From: Haliea sp040221975
GTDB lineage: Bacteria > Pseudomonadota > Gammaproteobacteria > Pseudomonadales > Halieaceae
Assembly: GCA_040221975.1 (NCBI GenBank)
Contig: JAVJWR010000029.1
Location: 127,940 to 191,939 of the forward strand
Direction of reading: 5' to 3'
DNA: 64,000 nucleotides
Numbering within the stretch: the stretch's first letter is position 1; every line of letters begins with the position of its first letter. The notes under the pieces were generated by a model, which searched no databases, was not told the origin of the DNA, and saw only the letters and a program-made list of their open reading frames with translations. Below, piece after piece: positions 1-8,943 of this stretch. The position numbers and the translations under genes were made by a program.

Positions 1-90
1 ACATCGTTCTTCGTGCCGCGCGCGACCAACGGCATACTTTATGACGTAATCGGTCGCCGCTTTACAGCAGGTATCAGGTTCAATTTCTAG
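1..90 (+). CDS. TonB-dependent receptor, C-terminal end only (partial)
   Basis: The first 29 codons, running from the window edge to a TAG stop, read as the last strands of an outer membrane beta-barrel. The sequence ends in GIRFNF, with the terminal phenylalanine that the BAM machinery recognises, after a typical R-R-F-T-A-G strand. The rest of the gene lies outside the window, so the substrate cannot be judged. A strong terminator hairpin follows. Its position ahead of the peptide/D-amino acid gene island suggests it is the island's outer membrane porter. The call rests on C-terminal strand composition only. Confidence 0.6.
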   Translation, partial: TSFFVPRATNGILYDVIGRRFTAGIRFNF

Positions 91-130
91 GCAGGACAGA
101 ACTTGTTCTCAGGGGGTGTGCTCTGAGATT

Positions 131-174
131 GATCCACCGTAGGGGTTCAGAACCCTTCGGTGGATCATTTTTTT
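131..174 (+). terminator. Rho-independent terminator after the TonB receptor
   Basis: A 9-bp perfect stem GATCCACCG/CGGTGGATC (131-139 and 158-166) encloses a second GGGTTC/GAACCC pairing and is followed by seven T residues (168-174). It ends only 14 bases before the GTG start of the aldehyde dehydrogenase. That gene must therefore be transcribed through it, or from a promoter I cannot see, and the hairpin could act as an attenuator. Confidence 0.8.
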
Positions 175-188
175 GTAGGGAGAGCTAA

Positions 189-1622
189 GTGGACTTTACT
201 AAGTTGTTTTATATTGACGGAAAGTGGGTTGATCCGGTCGGTACGACACAGATACAGGTTGTAAACCCTGCAACCGAGAATTCTATAGCGGATGTTGCGC
301 TGGGGGCAGAAGAAGATATCGATAGGGCAGTCAAGGCCGCGCGTCGTGCATTCAGTAATTACTCTGCAACGTCTCCTGAGCAGAGAGTGCGACTTCTGGA
401 GCGAATTCTGGAAGCATACCAGGAACATGTCGAGGAGCTGGCACAGACACTGACAAGTGAAATGGGGGCCCCGATTTCCTTTGCACGACAAGCCCAGGTG
501 CCTCTTGGCATGGCGCATCTTCGTAAAATGATAGAGGTTCTGCGCAGTTATGAATTTGAGTATGCCAAGGGTTCGAGCCTGATCGTTGAGGAGGCGATTG
601 GCGTATGTGGGTTGATCACGCCGTGGAACTGGCCAATCAACCAGATCATGTGCAAGGTGGTTCCGGCCCTGGCAGCAGGATGCACAATGGTATTGAAGCC
701 CAGCGAGGTTGCTCCCTTGAATGCCATAATACTTGCCCGAATATTCGACCAGGCCGGAGTTCCCGAAGGCGTTTTCAATATGGTGCAGGGCGAGGGCGCA
801 ATCGTTGGTGAGGCAATCTCATCGCATCCCGATATTGACATGGTGTCCTTTACCGGGTCCACTCGAGCGGGAGTTCTCATTGCGAAGTCCGCCGCCAATA
901 CCGTCAAACGGGTGCATCAGGAGCTTGGCGGCAAGTCCGCCAACATTATTTTGCCGGATGCAGACCTCAAGACTGCGGTTACAAGAGGTCTGCATGGCTG
1001 CTACCGGAATGCTGGCCAGACCTGTACTGCTCCAACCCGTATGTATGTTCACCGCTCGCAGCTATCGGATGTCATAAAGATCGCCCAAAAGGCGGCGGAG
1101 CAGATCACGGTAGGCGATCCGACAAATGAAATGGTGGAGTTGGGCCCGCTTGTTAGCGACGTCCATTACCAAAAGGTTCAGGCCATGATTAAACGTGGTT
1201 GCGATGAAGGGGCCGAGTTGGTTAGCGGTGGTCCAGGACGGCCCGAGGGCCTTGAGCAAGGATATTTCGCACAGCCCACCATATTTGCCAGAGTAACGTC
1301 GGACATGACCATAGCACAAGAGGAAATCTTTGGCCCGGTACTCTCGATCCTGAGCTACGACAATGAGGAGGAGGTCATCAGCCTGGCCAATAGCTCGAAC
1401 TATGGTCTTGCAGCATATGTGCAGTCGAGCAACCTGAAGCGCGCGCGCAACGTGGCCCGCCGGATGCGTGCGGGCAGTGTGCAGATCAACTATCCGCCTT
1501 TTGACGCGGGGTCTCCTTTTGGCGGTTACAAACAATCTGGAAACGGTAGAGAATATGCCGAGTTCGGTCTGGCCGAGTATCTGGAAGTCAAGGGACTTGT
1601 AGGCTACGCCCCTGCGGAATAG
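189..1622 (+). CDS. NAD(P)-dependent aldehyde dehydrogenase
   Basis: A 477-residue member of the ALDH superfamily, which oxidises aldehydes to acids in the cytoplasm. The NAD-binding segment carries TPWNWPI around residue 147, FTGSTRAG near 221, the general base Glu245 in QELGGKS and the nucleophile Cys279 in GQTC. The 34-residue Glu-Cys spacing is canonical, and the EEIFGP motif is present. The GTG start is supported by GGGAGAG about six bases upstream. It is convergent with the acetoacetate-decarboxylase-like operon. The natural aldehyde is unknown; in this island it could be a product of amino acid or acyl-chain breakdown. Confidence 0.93.
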   Translation: MDFTKLFYIDGKWVDPVGTTQIQVVNPATENSIADVALGAEEDIDRAVKAARRAFSNYSATSPEQRVRLLERILEAYQEHVEELAQTLTSEMGAPISFARQAQVPLGMAHLRKMIEVLRSYEFEYAKGSSLIVEEAIGVCGLITPWNWPINQIMCKVVPALAAGCTMVLKPSEVAPLNAIILARIFDQAGVPEGVFNMVQGEGAIVGEAISSHPDIDMVSFTGSTRAGVLIAKSAANTVKRVHQELGGKSANIILPDADLKTAVTRGLHGCYRNAGQTCTAPTRMYVHRSQLSDVIKIAQKAAEQITVGDPTNEMVELGPLVSDVHYQKVQAMIKRGCDEGAELVSGGPGRPEGLEQGYFAQPTIFARVTSDMTIAQEEIFGPVLSILSYDNEEEVISLANSSNYGLAAYVQSSNLKRARNVARRMRAGSVQINYPPFDAGSPFGGYKQSGNGREYAEFGLAEYLEVKGLVGYAPAE

Positions 1623-1638
1623 AAGCAGAGGAGCGGAT

Positions 1639-1667
1639 AAAAAATTGGAGGGAGGGTTTGCTCCCTC
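1639..1667 (-). terminator. Terminator of the minus-strand catabolic operon
   Basis: The 7-bp stem GAGGGAG/CTCCCTC with a 6-base loop lies between two convergent genes. Read on the minus strand it is followed by a T-rich tract (CAATTTTTTAT), so it most likely ends the operon that finishes at 1696. Read on the plus strand there is no T-run. Confidence 0.65.
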
Positions 1668-1695
1668 TCTCAAGGCGTTGTTTCATACGAGTAGG

Positions 1696-2523
1696 TCAGT
1701 CCAGCCGACGCTGGCCATATAGGTCATATCCACCTTTGCTACGAATAAGAGTTGCAGGAAGAAATTCACGGATCGTAATACCGGCTAAACCATTTACGAT
1801 GTGAAATAGCGTCGGTAGTTCCTGAAATGAGGCACAGTGGAAACTGAGTTTTCCCGATCCGATCTTTGCCTCCTCAACCCTGCCCGGATCCGGTGCCGGC
1901 GGCGTTAGAGTGGGATAGGCCACGTCCAATTCCCCCCATTCGCCGGTCCGCGGGAACGATTTGAGATGCATTGTTCCTTCGTTTCGGGGAAGTCCGTCCG
2001 GTATTGCGGGTACGTTTTCCGTCTTCAGTCCAGTCAGTTGCATGTGTGCGAAGCTGAAACCGTCCCAGGCGGCATAGAGGGAGATATTGGGCAGGGTCAG
2101 ATCGGTGTCCGGAATGTCGGCGTAAAGTTTGGCGAAACCGAGTTCCTCCCGCCCACTGATTATGGGATCTGCCATGTTTTCCCAAAGCACGGCCATGAAG
2201 TAACCATAAGTTACTTTTTCCTTGCCTTTGTGCCGTGCAGGCAGTTTCACTGCGACTATGTTATAACCGCGCCCCGCCAGCCAGGGAAGATTGCGCAGAA
2301 ACTGCCATTCGACCACTAGAAGCGGGTTCCCCGCGAGTTCGAAGGGCGCTGGCAGAAGCTTCACAAGTAGATCGGGCTCTACTAGCATGGGAAGGGTTAC
2401 AACAGTACGCGTCGAGTTGGACCAGTCATGGCGTTGCCCATCTGGCGTTTGGCGGGGGCCTGGCATTGGACCGAATGCGGTTGGCATCCTGAACAACGAT
2501 TTGTCAGTCTTCTTGATAGACAT
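1696..2523 (-). CDS. Acetoacetate decarboxylase family protein
   Basis: A 275-residue protein of the acetoacetate decarboxylase fold, whose members decarboxylate beta-keto acids or act as related Schiff-base lyases. The segment GREELGFAKLY contains the lysine (Lys132) that lines up with the Schiff-base lysine of the family. It is the last gene of the minus-strand operon, 19 bp after the SDR. An upstream hydroxyacyl dehydrogenase could supply a beta-keto acid. The real substrate is not evident, since many ADC-like proteins act as aldolase/dehydratases instead. Confidence 0.8.
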   Translation of the reverse strand: MSIKKTDKSLFRMPTAFGPMPGPRQTPDGQRHDWSNSTRTVVTLPMLVEPDLLVKLLPAPFELAGNPLLVVEWQFLRNLPWLAGRGYNIVAVKLPARHKGKEKVTYGYFMAVLWENMADPIISGREELGFAKLYADIPDTDLTLPNISLYAAWDGFSFAHMQLTGLKTENVPAIPDGLPRNEGTMHLKSFPRTGEWGELDVAYPTLTPPAPDPGRVEEAKIGSGKLSFHCASFQELPTLFHIVNGLAGITIREFLPATLIRSKGGYDLYGQRRLD

Positions 2524-2542
2524 TTTGACTCCTGTATTTACG

Positions 2543-3319
2543 TTAGCGCCCGCCGTCTATGACGAGGGTGTGTGCATTCACGAATTTCGGCCCTGCAGAG
2601 AGAAATAGTATGGCTTCGGCGATTTCGGATGGCGCCGCCCCGCGCCCAAGCCAGGTCGCTGCGATGGTATTTCTACGTTGCTCATCAGACCAGTCGGCAC
2701 TCCATGGAGAAAGCACGAACCCTGGTGCTACTGCGTTGACGCGAACCATGGGTGCAAGACCTTTTGCCAGATTTCGCGTCATGTTGACGATCCCTGCCTT
2801 GCTGGCGGCATAGGCGATACTGCTGGCACTTCCACCAATGCCTGCAATAGACGCGACATTGACGATGGCTCCATTGCTTGTTCTAAGCGCATTGGCGGCC
2901 GCATGGGCGCAGCGAAAGGTGCCCATCAGATTGGTCTGGAGAATTTTCTCCCACCGATCTTCATCAAGACTATCGAGATCATGAAAAGGTATGGGTCGCT
3001 GGGTTGCCGGCGTCCCGGCGTTGTTGACCAGTATATCCAGTCGGCCGAGTTCAGCGATGGCAGTGCAGACCATCTCCTCCGCAAGACCGGCCTTGCTGAC
3101 ATCGCCTGGAGCGCCGATCACATCTAATCCTTCAGTACGTAGCCTTTCGATTTCCTCAACCGCTGTTGGATCATCAGGCAGGTGATTGAGTGCCACCCGA
3201 GCCCCAAGGGATGCAAATCGTTCGACGGTTGCCAATCCGATTCCCGAAGCGCCGCCGGTAATGATCGCGGTCATACCGTTGAGATCTGCAGACAGGAGAC
3301 CTTGATCTAAACTACTCAT
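2543..3319 (-). CDS. SDR family NAD(P)-dependent oxidoreductase
   Basis: A 258-residue classical short-chain dehydrogenase. It has TGGASGIG at 21-28 for cofactor binding, NNAG at 99-102, catalytic Ser157, and Tyr170-x3-Lys174 in YAASK. It ends with the usual IDGGR tail. The start overlaps the stop of the upstream hydroxyacyl-CoA-type dehydrogenase by four bases (ATGA), so the two are translationally coupled. Substrate unknown; oxidation of a hydroxy group in the same pathway is the simplest reading. Confidence 0.9.
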   Translation of the reverse strand: MSSLDQGLLSADLNGMTAIITGGASGIGLATVERFASLGARVALNHLPDDPTAVEEIERLRTEGLDVIGAPGDVSKAGLAEEMVCTAIAELGRLDILVNNAGTPATQRPIPFHDLDSLDEDRWEKILQTNLMGTFRCAHAAANALRTSNGAIVNVASIAGIGGSASSIAYAASKAGIVNMTRNLAKGLAPMVRVNAVAPGFVLSPWSADWSDEQRRNTIAATWLGRGAAPSEIAEAILFLSAGPKFVNAHTLVIDGGR

Positions 3320-4269
3320 GACTGGTTTGAACTCCCTGTAATTGATGGTTGGGGTCTCAGCGTCTCCGCGATATCCAATATCGCTTTCAACACCTTATCC
3401 CGATTTACCTCCAGGTCGTCGCCATATTGAGCGACCATGGAATCGACCATGGGAATCAACATTTGCCGGTCTCTCTCCGTAAGACTGGTGCGATCTGCCA
3501 AGTTGCTCCAGCGGTACTCCTGGCCCTTGCCGAGATGCGCAAGGTAGTGTCGGAAACCGCCCGGACCTCCTGCCAGATGATAAATAGTGAAGGGCCCCAT
3601 ACAGGCCATGCGCGGCCCCGGGCCGCTCCTGACGGCTTCGTCGATGTCCTCGGGCATGGCAACACCAGTTATGACGAGATCGAGAGCTTCACGCCAAAGC
3701 GCGGACGTGAGGCGATTTGCGATATGTCCCGGGACCTCCTTACGTACGTGTACAGGACGTTTGCCGATGGATTTGTAGAAATCCATGGCTGTTTCGATTG
3801 TTATCTTGTCGGTCTGCGCACCGCCGACTATTTCCACTAGCGGCAACAGGTGTGGAGGGTTAAAGGGGTGAGCAACTATGACCCGTCCCGGATGCTCGCA
3901 GCCCGACTGAAGCCGCGACGGCATCAAGGCCGAGGTGCTGGTGGCGATGATCACCTCAGGAGCCAATAGAGCGTCAATCCGCTTCAAGAGATCAATCTTG
4001 AAGGCCTCGTCCTCGAGTGCGTTTTCCTGAACGAAATCAACTCCATCCAGGCAGTCTTCAAGAGAGTCGTGAAAGGTAGCAGTTCCGGTTCGAGGCTCGG
4101 CCAGTCCCGCGTCCTCCAGCCACTGAAGCGTAGTCATGGCCCGATTGATAAAAGCTTCCTCGGCTCCCGGCGCCGGATCAGTCGCTCGAACGTTGAGTCC
4201 CCTGGCAAGAAACCAGGACGCCCAACTGCTCCCAATAACGCCTGTGCCTACGATTCCGACAGTCCTCAT
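3316..4269 (-). CDS. 3-hydroxyacyl-CoA dehydrogenase / L-carnitine dehydrogenase-type protein
   Basis: A 317-residue two-domain enzyme. The N-terminal Rossmann fold has GTGVIG at 8-13. The catalytic His134 (AHPFNPP) and Glu146 (LVEIV) show the 12-residue spacing of hydroxyacyl-CoA dehydrogenases, and EVPGHIANRL opens the C-terminal domain. GPGPRMACMGPF resembles the carnitine dehydrogenase/lambda-crystallin branch, so the substrate may be a free 3-hydroxy acid rather than a CoA ester. It overlaps its neighbours by four bases on both sides, indicating a tightly coupled operon. Confidence 0.85.
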   Translation of the reverse strand: MRTVGIVGTGVIGSSWASWFLARGLNVRATDPAPGAEEAFINRAMTTLQWLEDAGLAEPRTGTATFHDSLEDCLDGVDFVQENALEDEAFKIDLLKRIDALLAPEVIIATSTSALMPSRLQSGCEHPGRVIVAHPFNPPHLLPLVEIVGGAQTDKITIETAMDFYKSIGKRPVHVRKEVPGHIANRLTSALWREALDLVITGVAMPEDIDEAVRSGPGPRMACMGPFTIYHLAGGPGGFRHYLAHLGKGQEYRWSNLADRTSLTERDRQMLIPMVDSMVAQYGDDLEVNRDKVLKAILDIAETLRPQPSITGSSNQS

Positions 4270-4661
4270 ATATCTGACTCACCTCCAGCCTCCGAGTACG
4301 CGGTAAGCTCGATTTCTATGCGAGCGTCCACCAAAAGATCGCTTCGAATCGCAGACCGGGCCGGCGGACTATGTGGGAAATATTCAGAATAAACCGCGTT
4401 GAACGCCGCGAAGTCGCTTACGTTTGCTATAAAAATATTGGCCTTGACCACGTTGCCATAGGACATCCCAGCCTCGCGTAGAGTCTGCCCCAATGCATCG
4501 AGTACGAAGCGCGTTTCGCTTTGGATGTCGCCCTGGAGCAACTCTCCATCGTCAGACATGGGAACCTGGCCGGAGCAGAAAAGGAAGTTTCCGGCCTTTG
4601 CGGCCCGACAAATTGGGAAGTTCTTGTGGAGTCCATAGACTTGGTGCTGTGGATGACTCAT
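4266..4661 (-). CDS. RidA family enamine/imine deaminase
   Basis: A 131-residue Rid/YjgF/UK114 protein. Arg102 in PPARSAI and Glu117 fall at the same 15-residue spacing as Arg105 and Glu120 of E. coli RidA, which hydrolyse reactive enamine/imine intermediates to keto acids and ammonia. Such intermediates arise when D-amino acids are oxidised, which fits the DadA-like oxidase in this island. Four-base overlaps link it to the M81 peptidase and the dehydrogenase. Substrate range is unknown. Confidence 0.88.
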   Translation of the reverse strand: MSHPQHQVYGLHKNFPICRAAKAGNFLFCSGQVPMSDDGELLQGDIQSETRFVLDALGQTLREAGMSYGNVVKANIFIANVSDFAAFNAVYSEYFPHSPPARSAIRSDLLVDARIEIELTAYSEAGGESDI

Positions 4662-6133
4662 TGCAGAATACTCCGAACAGGTTTATCGACCTTGGGCCAA
4701 AATGGCGCTCTGTTATTTTGGTAAGGGATGTTCTCAAAGTCAGGCTGGATGGTGCCTGGGGTGGTCACGTAGATAATTTTGTCACTTATTTTTGAGAATG
4801 ATGCATGAAAATGTTGCGTTGATTTCACGACAACCATACGGCATTTGGAAAGTTCGAGACCGAGCCGTTCGAACGCATTCGTGTCGACTGTCTGTGAGCG
4901 TCGTGAAATGAGTACCAGATCAATACCGTTTTCAGTCACCCAGACAGCGTTCCCGAGCGGTGCCATAGTCTCCGGACCGGACAGGCCGGTCTGCCAATGA
5001 TCTTTCATGATGGCCCTGACCGTGACGCGCATGTCCACCGGTCGGCCTGAGGTGGGACCGCACTTCCCACCTATTCTGATAGGGACTGTGGCGCCAACAC
5101 CCGCATCCATTACTATTTCAACAGCGACCGGATCCCACAGGCAGCCAATCGCAATGCCGGTGATTCCCCGTTCCAGTGCTCGCTCCAGGACAAAGGTTGA
5201 ATCGCAGGGCGCTCCCCCTCCCGGGTTATCCGCCACATCGGCAAGAATCACGGGCCCGTGGTCTTCCGACAGACCGGCATCAAACGCCTGGTCGATATCG
5301 AGATAGCTCGTCCCGGTGGCGTTGCGCATCTCCCAGAATTTTTCGCCGAGCGTGCGGGCTGTCTTCTCAGCAAGGTCCCGATCACCGTCAGCGATAACAA
5401 GCATGCGCGCACCGATATTCTCAACGTCAAGCCATGGATTGGCGTGCACAAGCGACAGGGAAATGATGCCGTCTTTGCCCTCAAGGGACTGAAGGTTATC
5501 GACGAAGTCGCGCATAGGCTGCTGGCTTGTCCGCCATAGACCTATCATGCGCAGGTCATAGGCGGCACTGATCGGGCGGATCAGTCCGGCTGCGGCATCG
5601 AGGCAGATTTTGTATAACTCCAGCGCCCGCGGTACCTGATCGATATGCGGGTATTCCTTGTAGGTGACGATAGCTGTGAGATTGTCGATCATCTGCCGCG
5701 TCAGATGGGCGTGAAGATCCAGCTCCATACCAATAACTACATCGTTGCCCACAAGGTCTCTCGTCCGTGTTGCAAGGTCACCTTCACAATCCTGATAACC
5801 ATCAGCGGCCATGGCACCGTGCATATAATAGAGAACTACGTCCACCGGACCTGCGTTCTTGAGGTCTTCAAGAATTCGTTCACGCAAGTCTTCATAGGCT
5901 GGTCGGACAACTGTGCCCGCGCTCTGAGCGAACGCCATGATACTCTCGATCACCTCATGCCCCGCTTCTTCAGCAAGGTCCCGCCATTGCCTTGGCGCGG
6001 AGAGACTTGTGTGATTTGATACGATGGTCCCATCTCCACGATGCAGTCCATTGACCTCAAAGCTATGCAGGCTAGTTGGAAATGTGGAAAACGTTATCGT
6101 CTCTACCGATAATCCTGCTATGAAAATACGCAA
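4658..6133 (-). CDS. M81 family metallopeptidase (MlrC/microcystinase C-like)
   Basis: A 491-residue zinc peptidase of family M81, whose founding activity is the cleavage of linearised microcystin by MlrC. Glu11, His105 (HGAM), Asp139 and His141 (DLHAH) and His163 (YPHID) are spaced exactly as the active-site residues I recall for Sphingomonas MlrC (56, 150, 184, 186, 208). The motif DNPGGG is also present near the middle. There is no signal peptide, so it should act on peptides after import. It directly follows the ABC binding protein, consistent with cleavage of an imported peptide. No MlrA homologue is seen. Confidence 0.88.
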   Translation of the reverse strand: MRIFIAGLSVETITFSTFPTSLHSFEVNGLHRGDGTIVSNHTSLSAPRQWRDLAEEAGHEVIESIMAFAQSAGTVVRPAYEDLRERILEDLKNAGPVDVVLYYMHGAMAADGYQDCEGDLATRTRDLVGNDVVIGMELDLHAHLTRQMIDNLTAIVTYKEYPHIDQVPRALELYKICLDAAAGLIRPISAAYDLRMIGLWRTSQQPMRDFVDNLQSLEGKDGIISLSLVHANPWLDVENIGARMLVIADGDRDLAEKTARTLGEKFWEMRNATGTSYLDIDQAFDAGLSEDHGPVILADVADNPGGGAPCDSTFVLERALERGITGIAIGCLWDPVAVEIVMDAGVGATVPIRIGGKCGPTSGRPVDMRVTVRAIMKDHWQTGLSGPETMAPLGNAVWVTENGIDLVLISRRSQTVDTNAFERLGLELSKCRMVVVKSTQHFHASFSKISDKIIYVTTPGTIQPDFENIPYQNNRAPFWPKVDKPVRSILQ

Positions 6134-7750
6134 TTATGACTCCTTCTTTTCTATGTTCCAGAATACAGGCACCAGCGACGGCTGAACGCCCTTGAGAACC
6201 TTGTTATAGGCGGTTCTGGCCTGCCACTGCCCCCAGTTCACATAAGGGACGACAAGTCTTGCTCTGGATGTGATGTGTTCTTCCAACAGATGTTTCCTGG
6301 CGGGGTCTGTAATCCGTATCCATTCCTGGCGCAGGGATTCGAGTTTCTCGTCACAGGGCCATCCGGGTATGGAATTCGGACAAGGCGTTGAAATATAGAA
6401 ATTGGTAAGAGGGTTACCCGCATCAAGCGATGTCGCGATCGTCGGGAAAAGATGCCAGGGCTCACTATCCTCGGAGGGTTTCTTGGCTCGCCGCGCGACC
6501 AGAGTGCCCCAATCCATAGGAACAGCTCGTGCGTTGATCCCTGCCTTTCGCAACTGGTGAACAATTACCAGACTGGCCTGGCTGGTGGTCAGAATATCTG
6601 TTGGCTGCAGGATGTTGACCGGCCCGCCGTTGTAACCGGCCTCTTCAAGGAGGGCACGTGCTTTGTTGAGGTCCGGTGTGAAGCCCAGATGCGCTCCGTG
6701 CTCGTGTCGTACGGGGAGTGGGCATATGAAATAGCTTGCACAATGTGGCCACGCATCTTCTTTTGGGATGCCAAGGGCGCGCAGAATTTCTTCCTGATCA
6801 ATGATATATAGAAGGGCCTGGCGCGCGGCAGGGTGATCAAATGGCTCTGCCAGGTGATTGGGGCGCAGCCAACCGCTCTGGCCTCTAACGTTTATCACAT
6901 ACAGCTCCACATTGGGGCTGCGTTCAAGAACCGGGATAAGATCCACGCTTGGAGATTCAACAAAATCCACTTCGCCATTGGCTAGGGCAGCAACGGTTAT
7001 GTTTGGATCCGGGATGGTGACCCATTCCACGCGATCCACTTTCACTACTTTGCCACCGGCGAGGCCATCGGCTGGCTCATCGCGAGGGATATAGTGCCTG
7101 TTTTTCTCGTAGACGACCTTGTATCCCTGGCGCCACTCATCACGCTTGAAAATGAACGGTCCGGAACCCGTCATGTCGGTGATGGGTTCAGATGCAGGCG
7201 TATTTGCTACTCTTTCAGGCATGATGAAGAGGGCGCTGCCACTTGGTTTGCCCAAAGCAAATCTAAGCATACCGAAAGGCTCGGACAGCTTGATCCGGAA
7301 GGCATTGGGCGCAACCGCTTCTAACTTTTCTGTTACACGCAAAAGCAACTTCCCCGTCGAATCCCGCTCGCCCCAACGTCTAATGGAGGCTATGACATCC
7401 GTAGCGCGCACTGGTTGCCCGTCATGGAAGCGCAACCCATCACGAAGAGTAAAGCTGTGGACCAACCCATCATCTCGCACCGTATGGGTCTCGACCATCT
7501 GGGGGCGCGGTTGTCCGTCAAGGTCGATACCGAACAACTGGTCGTAGATCATGAACCCGTGGTTACGGGTGATACTTGCAGTCGTGTAGACCGGGTCCAG
7601 AATCTTCAGTTCTGTGGACAGCGCTGCGTACAGTGTTTGTCCTTGGGCTGTGCCTGATGCAACAGCAAGACCGATAGCAGTGGCAACGAACCAAATGGAG
7701 GCAATACACGGTTTTAGAGTGTCTTTAGGAAATAATATGCTTCGGATCAT
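6134..7750 (-). CDS. ABC transporter substrate-binding protein, family 5 (peptide type)
   Basis: A 538-residue periplasmic solute-binding protein of the SBP_bac_5 (DppA/OppA) family. A signal peptide covers about the first 36 residues (hydrophobic stretch ending GTAQGQ). The family hallmark LRDGLRFHDGQPVRATDV follows near residue 100. It is the first gene of the minus-strand operon, divergent from the matching permease and ATPase genes, so the transporter is split over two opposed transcripts. The ligand is probably a peptide or acylated amino acid, judging from the neighbouring hydrolases. Confidence 0.92.
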   Translation of the reverse strand: MIRSILFPKDTLKPCIASIWFVATAIGLAVASGTAQGQTLYAALSTELKILDPVYTTASITRNHGFMIYDQLFGIDLDGQPRPQMVETHTVRDDGLVHSFTLRDGLRFHDGQPVRATDVIASIRRWGERDSTGKLLLRVTEKLEAVAPNAFRIKLSEPFGMLRFALGKPSGSALFIMPERVANTPASEPITDMTGSGPFIFKRDEWRQGYKVVYEKNRHYIPRDEPADGLAGGKVVKVDRVEWVTIPDPNITVAALANGEVDFVESPSVDLIPVLERSPNVELYVINVRGQSGWLRPNHLAEPFDHPAARQALLYIIDQEEILRALGIPKEDAWPHCASYFICPLPVRHEHGAHLGFTPDLNKARALLEEAGYNGGPVNILQPTDILTTSQASLVIVHQLRKAGINARAVPMDWGTLVARRAKKPSEDSEPWHLFPTIATSLDAGNPLTNFYISTPCPNSIPGWPCDEKLESLRQEWIRITDPARKHLLEEHITSRARLVVPYVNWGQWQARTAYNKVLKGVQPSLVPVFWNIEKKES

Positions 7751-7914
7751 TTGGGCGACTTCGTATCAATATAATTTGGAATATCTAACCTCTTGTGTGA
7801 TTGAAATACATCTAGAGATTCAGTTAACTTAATCGAAGTGTATGGCGTTAAGAATACTTAAAACGTTGAAATAATGATTGCTGGATTTAAGTTTATAGAA
7901 AGGGGAAAACTGAA

Positions 7915-7943
7915 TTGACAGCGATGAATATGTGAAATATGTT
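7915..7943 (+). promoter_or_regulatory. Sigma-70-type promoter of the dpp-like permease operon
   Basis: TTGACA at 7915-7920 is followed after 17 bases by TATGTT at 7938-7943, giving a perfect -35 box with a 4/6 -10 box. Transcription would begin near 7950. This excludes the in-frame ATG at 7939, which lies inside the -10 box, and supports the ATG at 7990 as the start. The surrounding 188-bp divergent spacer is very AT-rich. Confidence 0.6.
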
Positions 7944-7989
7944 CATCGCCGATTCATGGGAAATTCATCCAAGTAGTGATTATATAATT

Positions 7990-8943
7990 ATGACTGGAGG
8001 TATTTTATCTTCCGTTTTTTATCGGATCCTCGCGACCATTCCGGTCATAGGCTTTGTTGCGTTATTTGTGTTTCTGCTGCTGAGGTTGACGCCGGGGGAT
8101 CCCGCGCTCTTGATCGGCGGGGATATGGCGACCGGAGAGGATTTGGAGCGTATCCGTGCAAGCCTTGGTCTGGATCGGCCGATATGGTCGCAATTCTTGC
8201 TCTGGTCCGAGCGGGTGATGGCAGGCGACCTTGGGCGCTCGGTGTTTTCCGGTGAACAGGTGACTACTCTAATAGCTCAGCGACTTGAGCCGACAATAGC
8301 CCTTGCGCTGACAGTGGTCGTGTTTTCGGTCATGACCGCCGTCCCACTCGGTGTTGCCGCTGCCTGGTATGCAGGATCGATCATTGATCGGCTCCTGTCT
8401 GTATTCGCGGTTCTCGCGTTCTCGGTCCCTGTATTCCTTATCGGGTACTTTCTGATTTATGAATTTTCTGTGAAGACAGAGCTCTTTCCGGTTCACGGCT
8501 ATCGCGCTTTGTCCGAAGGTATTGGCCCCTTCCTGCATCACCTTGTTTTACCTGCAGTATCTCTGGGGCTTGTTTATGTGGCGTTATTGGCACGTATGAC
8601 CCGGTCAACCATGCTGGAAGTGCTTGACCAGGATTATATTCGCACTGCTCGTGCAAAGGGGCTCAGCGGTGCGCGGGTACTTTTCGTGCATGCCTTGAGA
8701 AATGCCGGCGGTCCTATCATTACAACGATTGGCGTTGGTCTGACACTTCTTCTTGGCGGTGTTGTTGTGACAGAGAGCGTGTTTGCTATCCCGGGCCTGG
8801 GTCGGCTTGTTGTGGACAGCATGTTGCAGCGCGACTATCCAGTAATTCAGGGCACGATTCTTTTCTTTTCAGTGCTTTATCTGATGATCAATCTCGCGAT
8901 TGACATCGGATACGTCCTGCTGGATCCGAGGATTCGTAAATGA
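7990..8943 (+). CDS. ABC transporter permease, DppB type
   Basis: A 317-residue inner membrane subunit with about six membrane segments, beginning with the family signature VFLLLRLTPGDPA. The coupling loop that docks on the ATPases is DYIRTARAKGLSGARVLFVHALRNA. The ATG at 7990 was chosen because it gives the usual family N-terminus and lies downstream of the promoter; no clear Shine-Dalgarno sequence precedes it. The next permease overlaps its stop by four bases. It should work with the binding protein encoded divergently. Confidence 0.92.
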   Translation: MTGGILSSVFYRILATIPVIGFVALFVFLLLRLTPGDPALLIGGDMATGEDLERIRASLGLDRPIWSQFLLWSERVMAGDLGRSVFSGEQVTTLIAQRLEPTIALALTVVVFSVMTAVPLGVAAAWYAGSIIDRLLSVFAVLAFSVPVFLIGYFLIYEFSVKTELFPVHGYRALSEGIGPFLHHLVLPAVSLGLVYVALLARMTRSTMLEVLDQDYIRTARAKGLSGARVLFVHALRNAGGPIITTIGVGLTLLLGGVVVTESVFAIPGLGRLVVDSMLQRDYPVIQGTILFFSVLYLMINLAIDIGYVLLDPRIRK

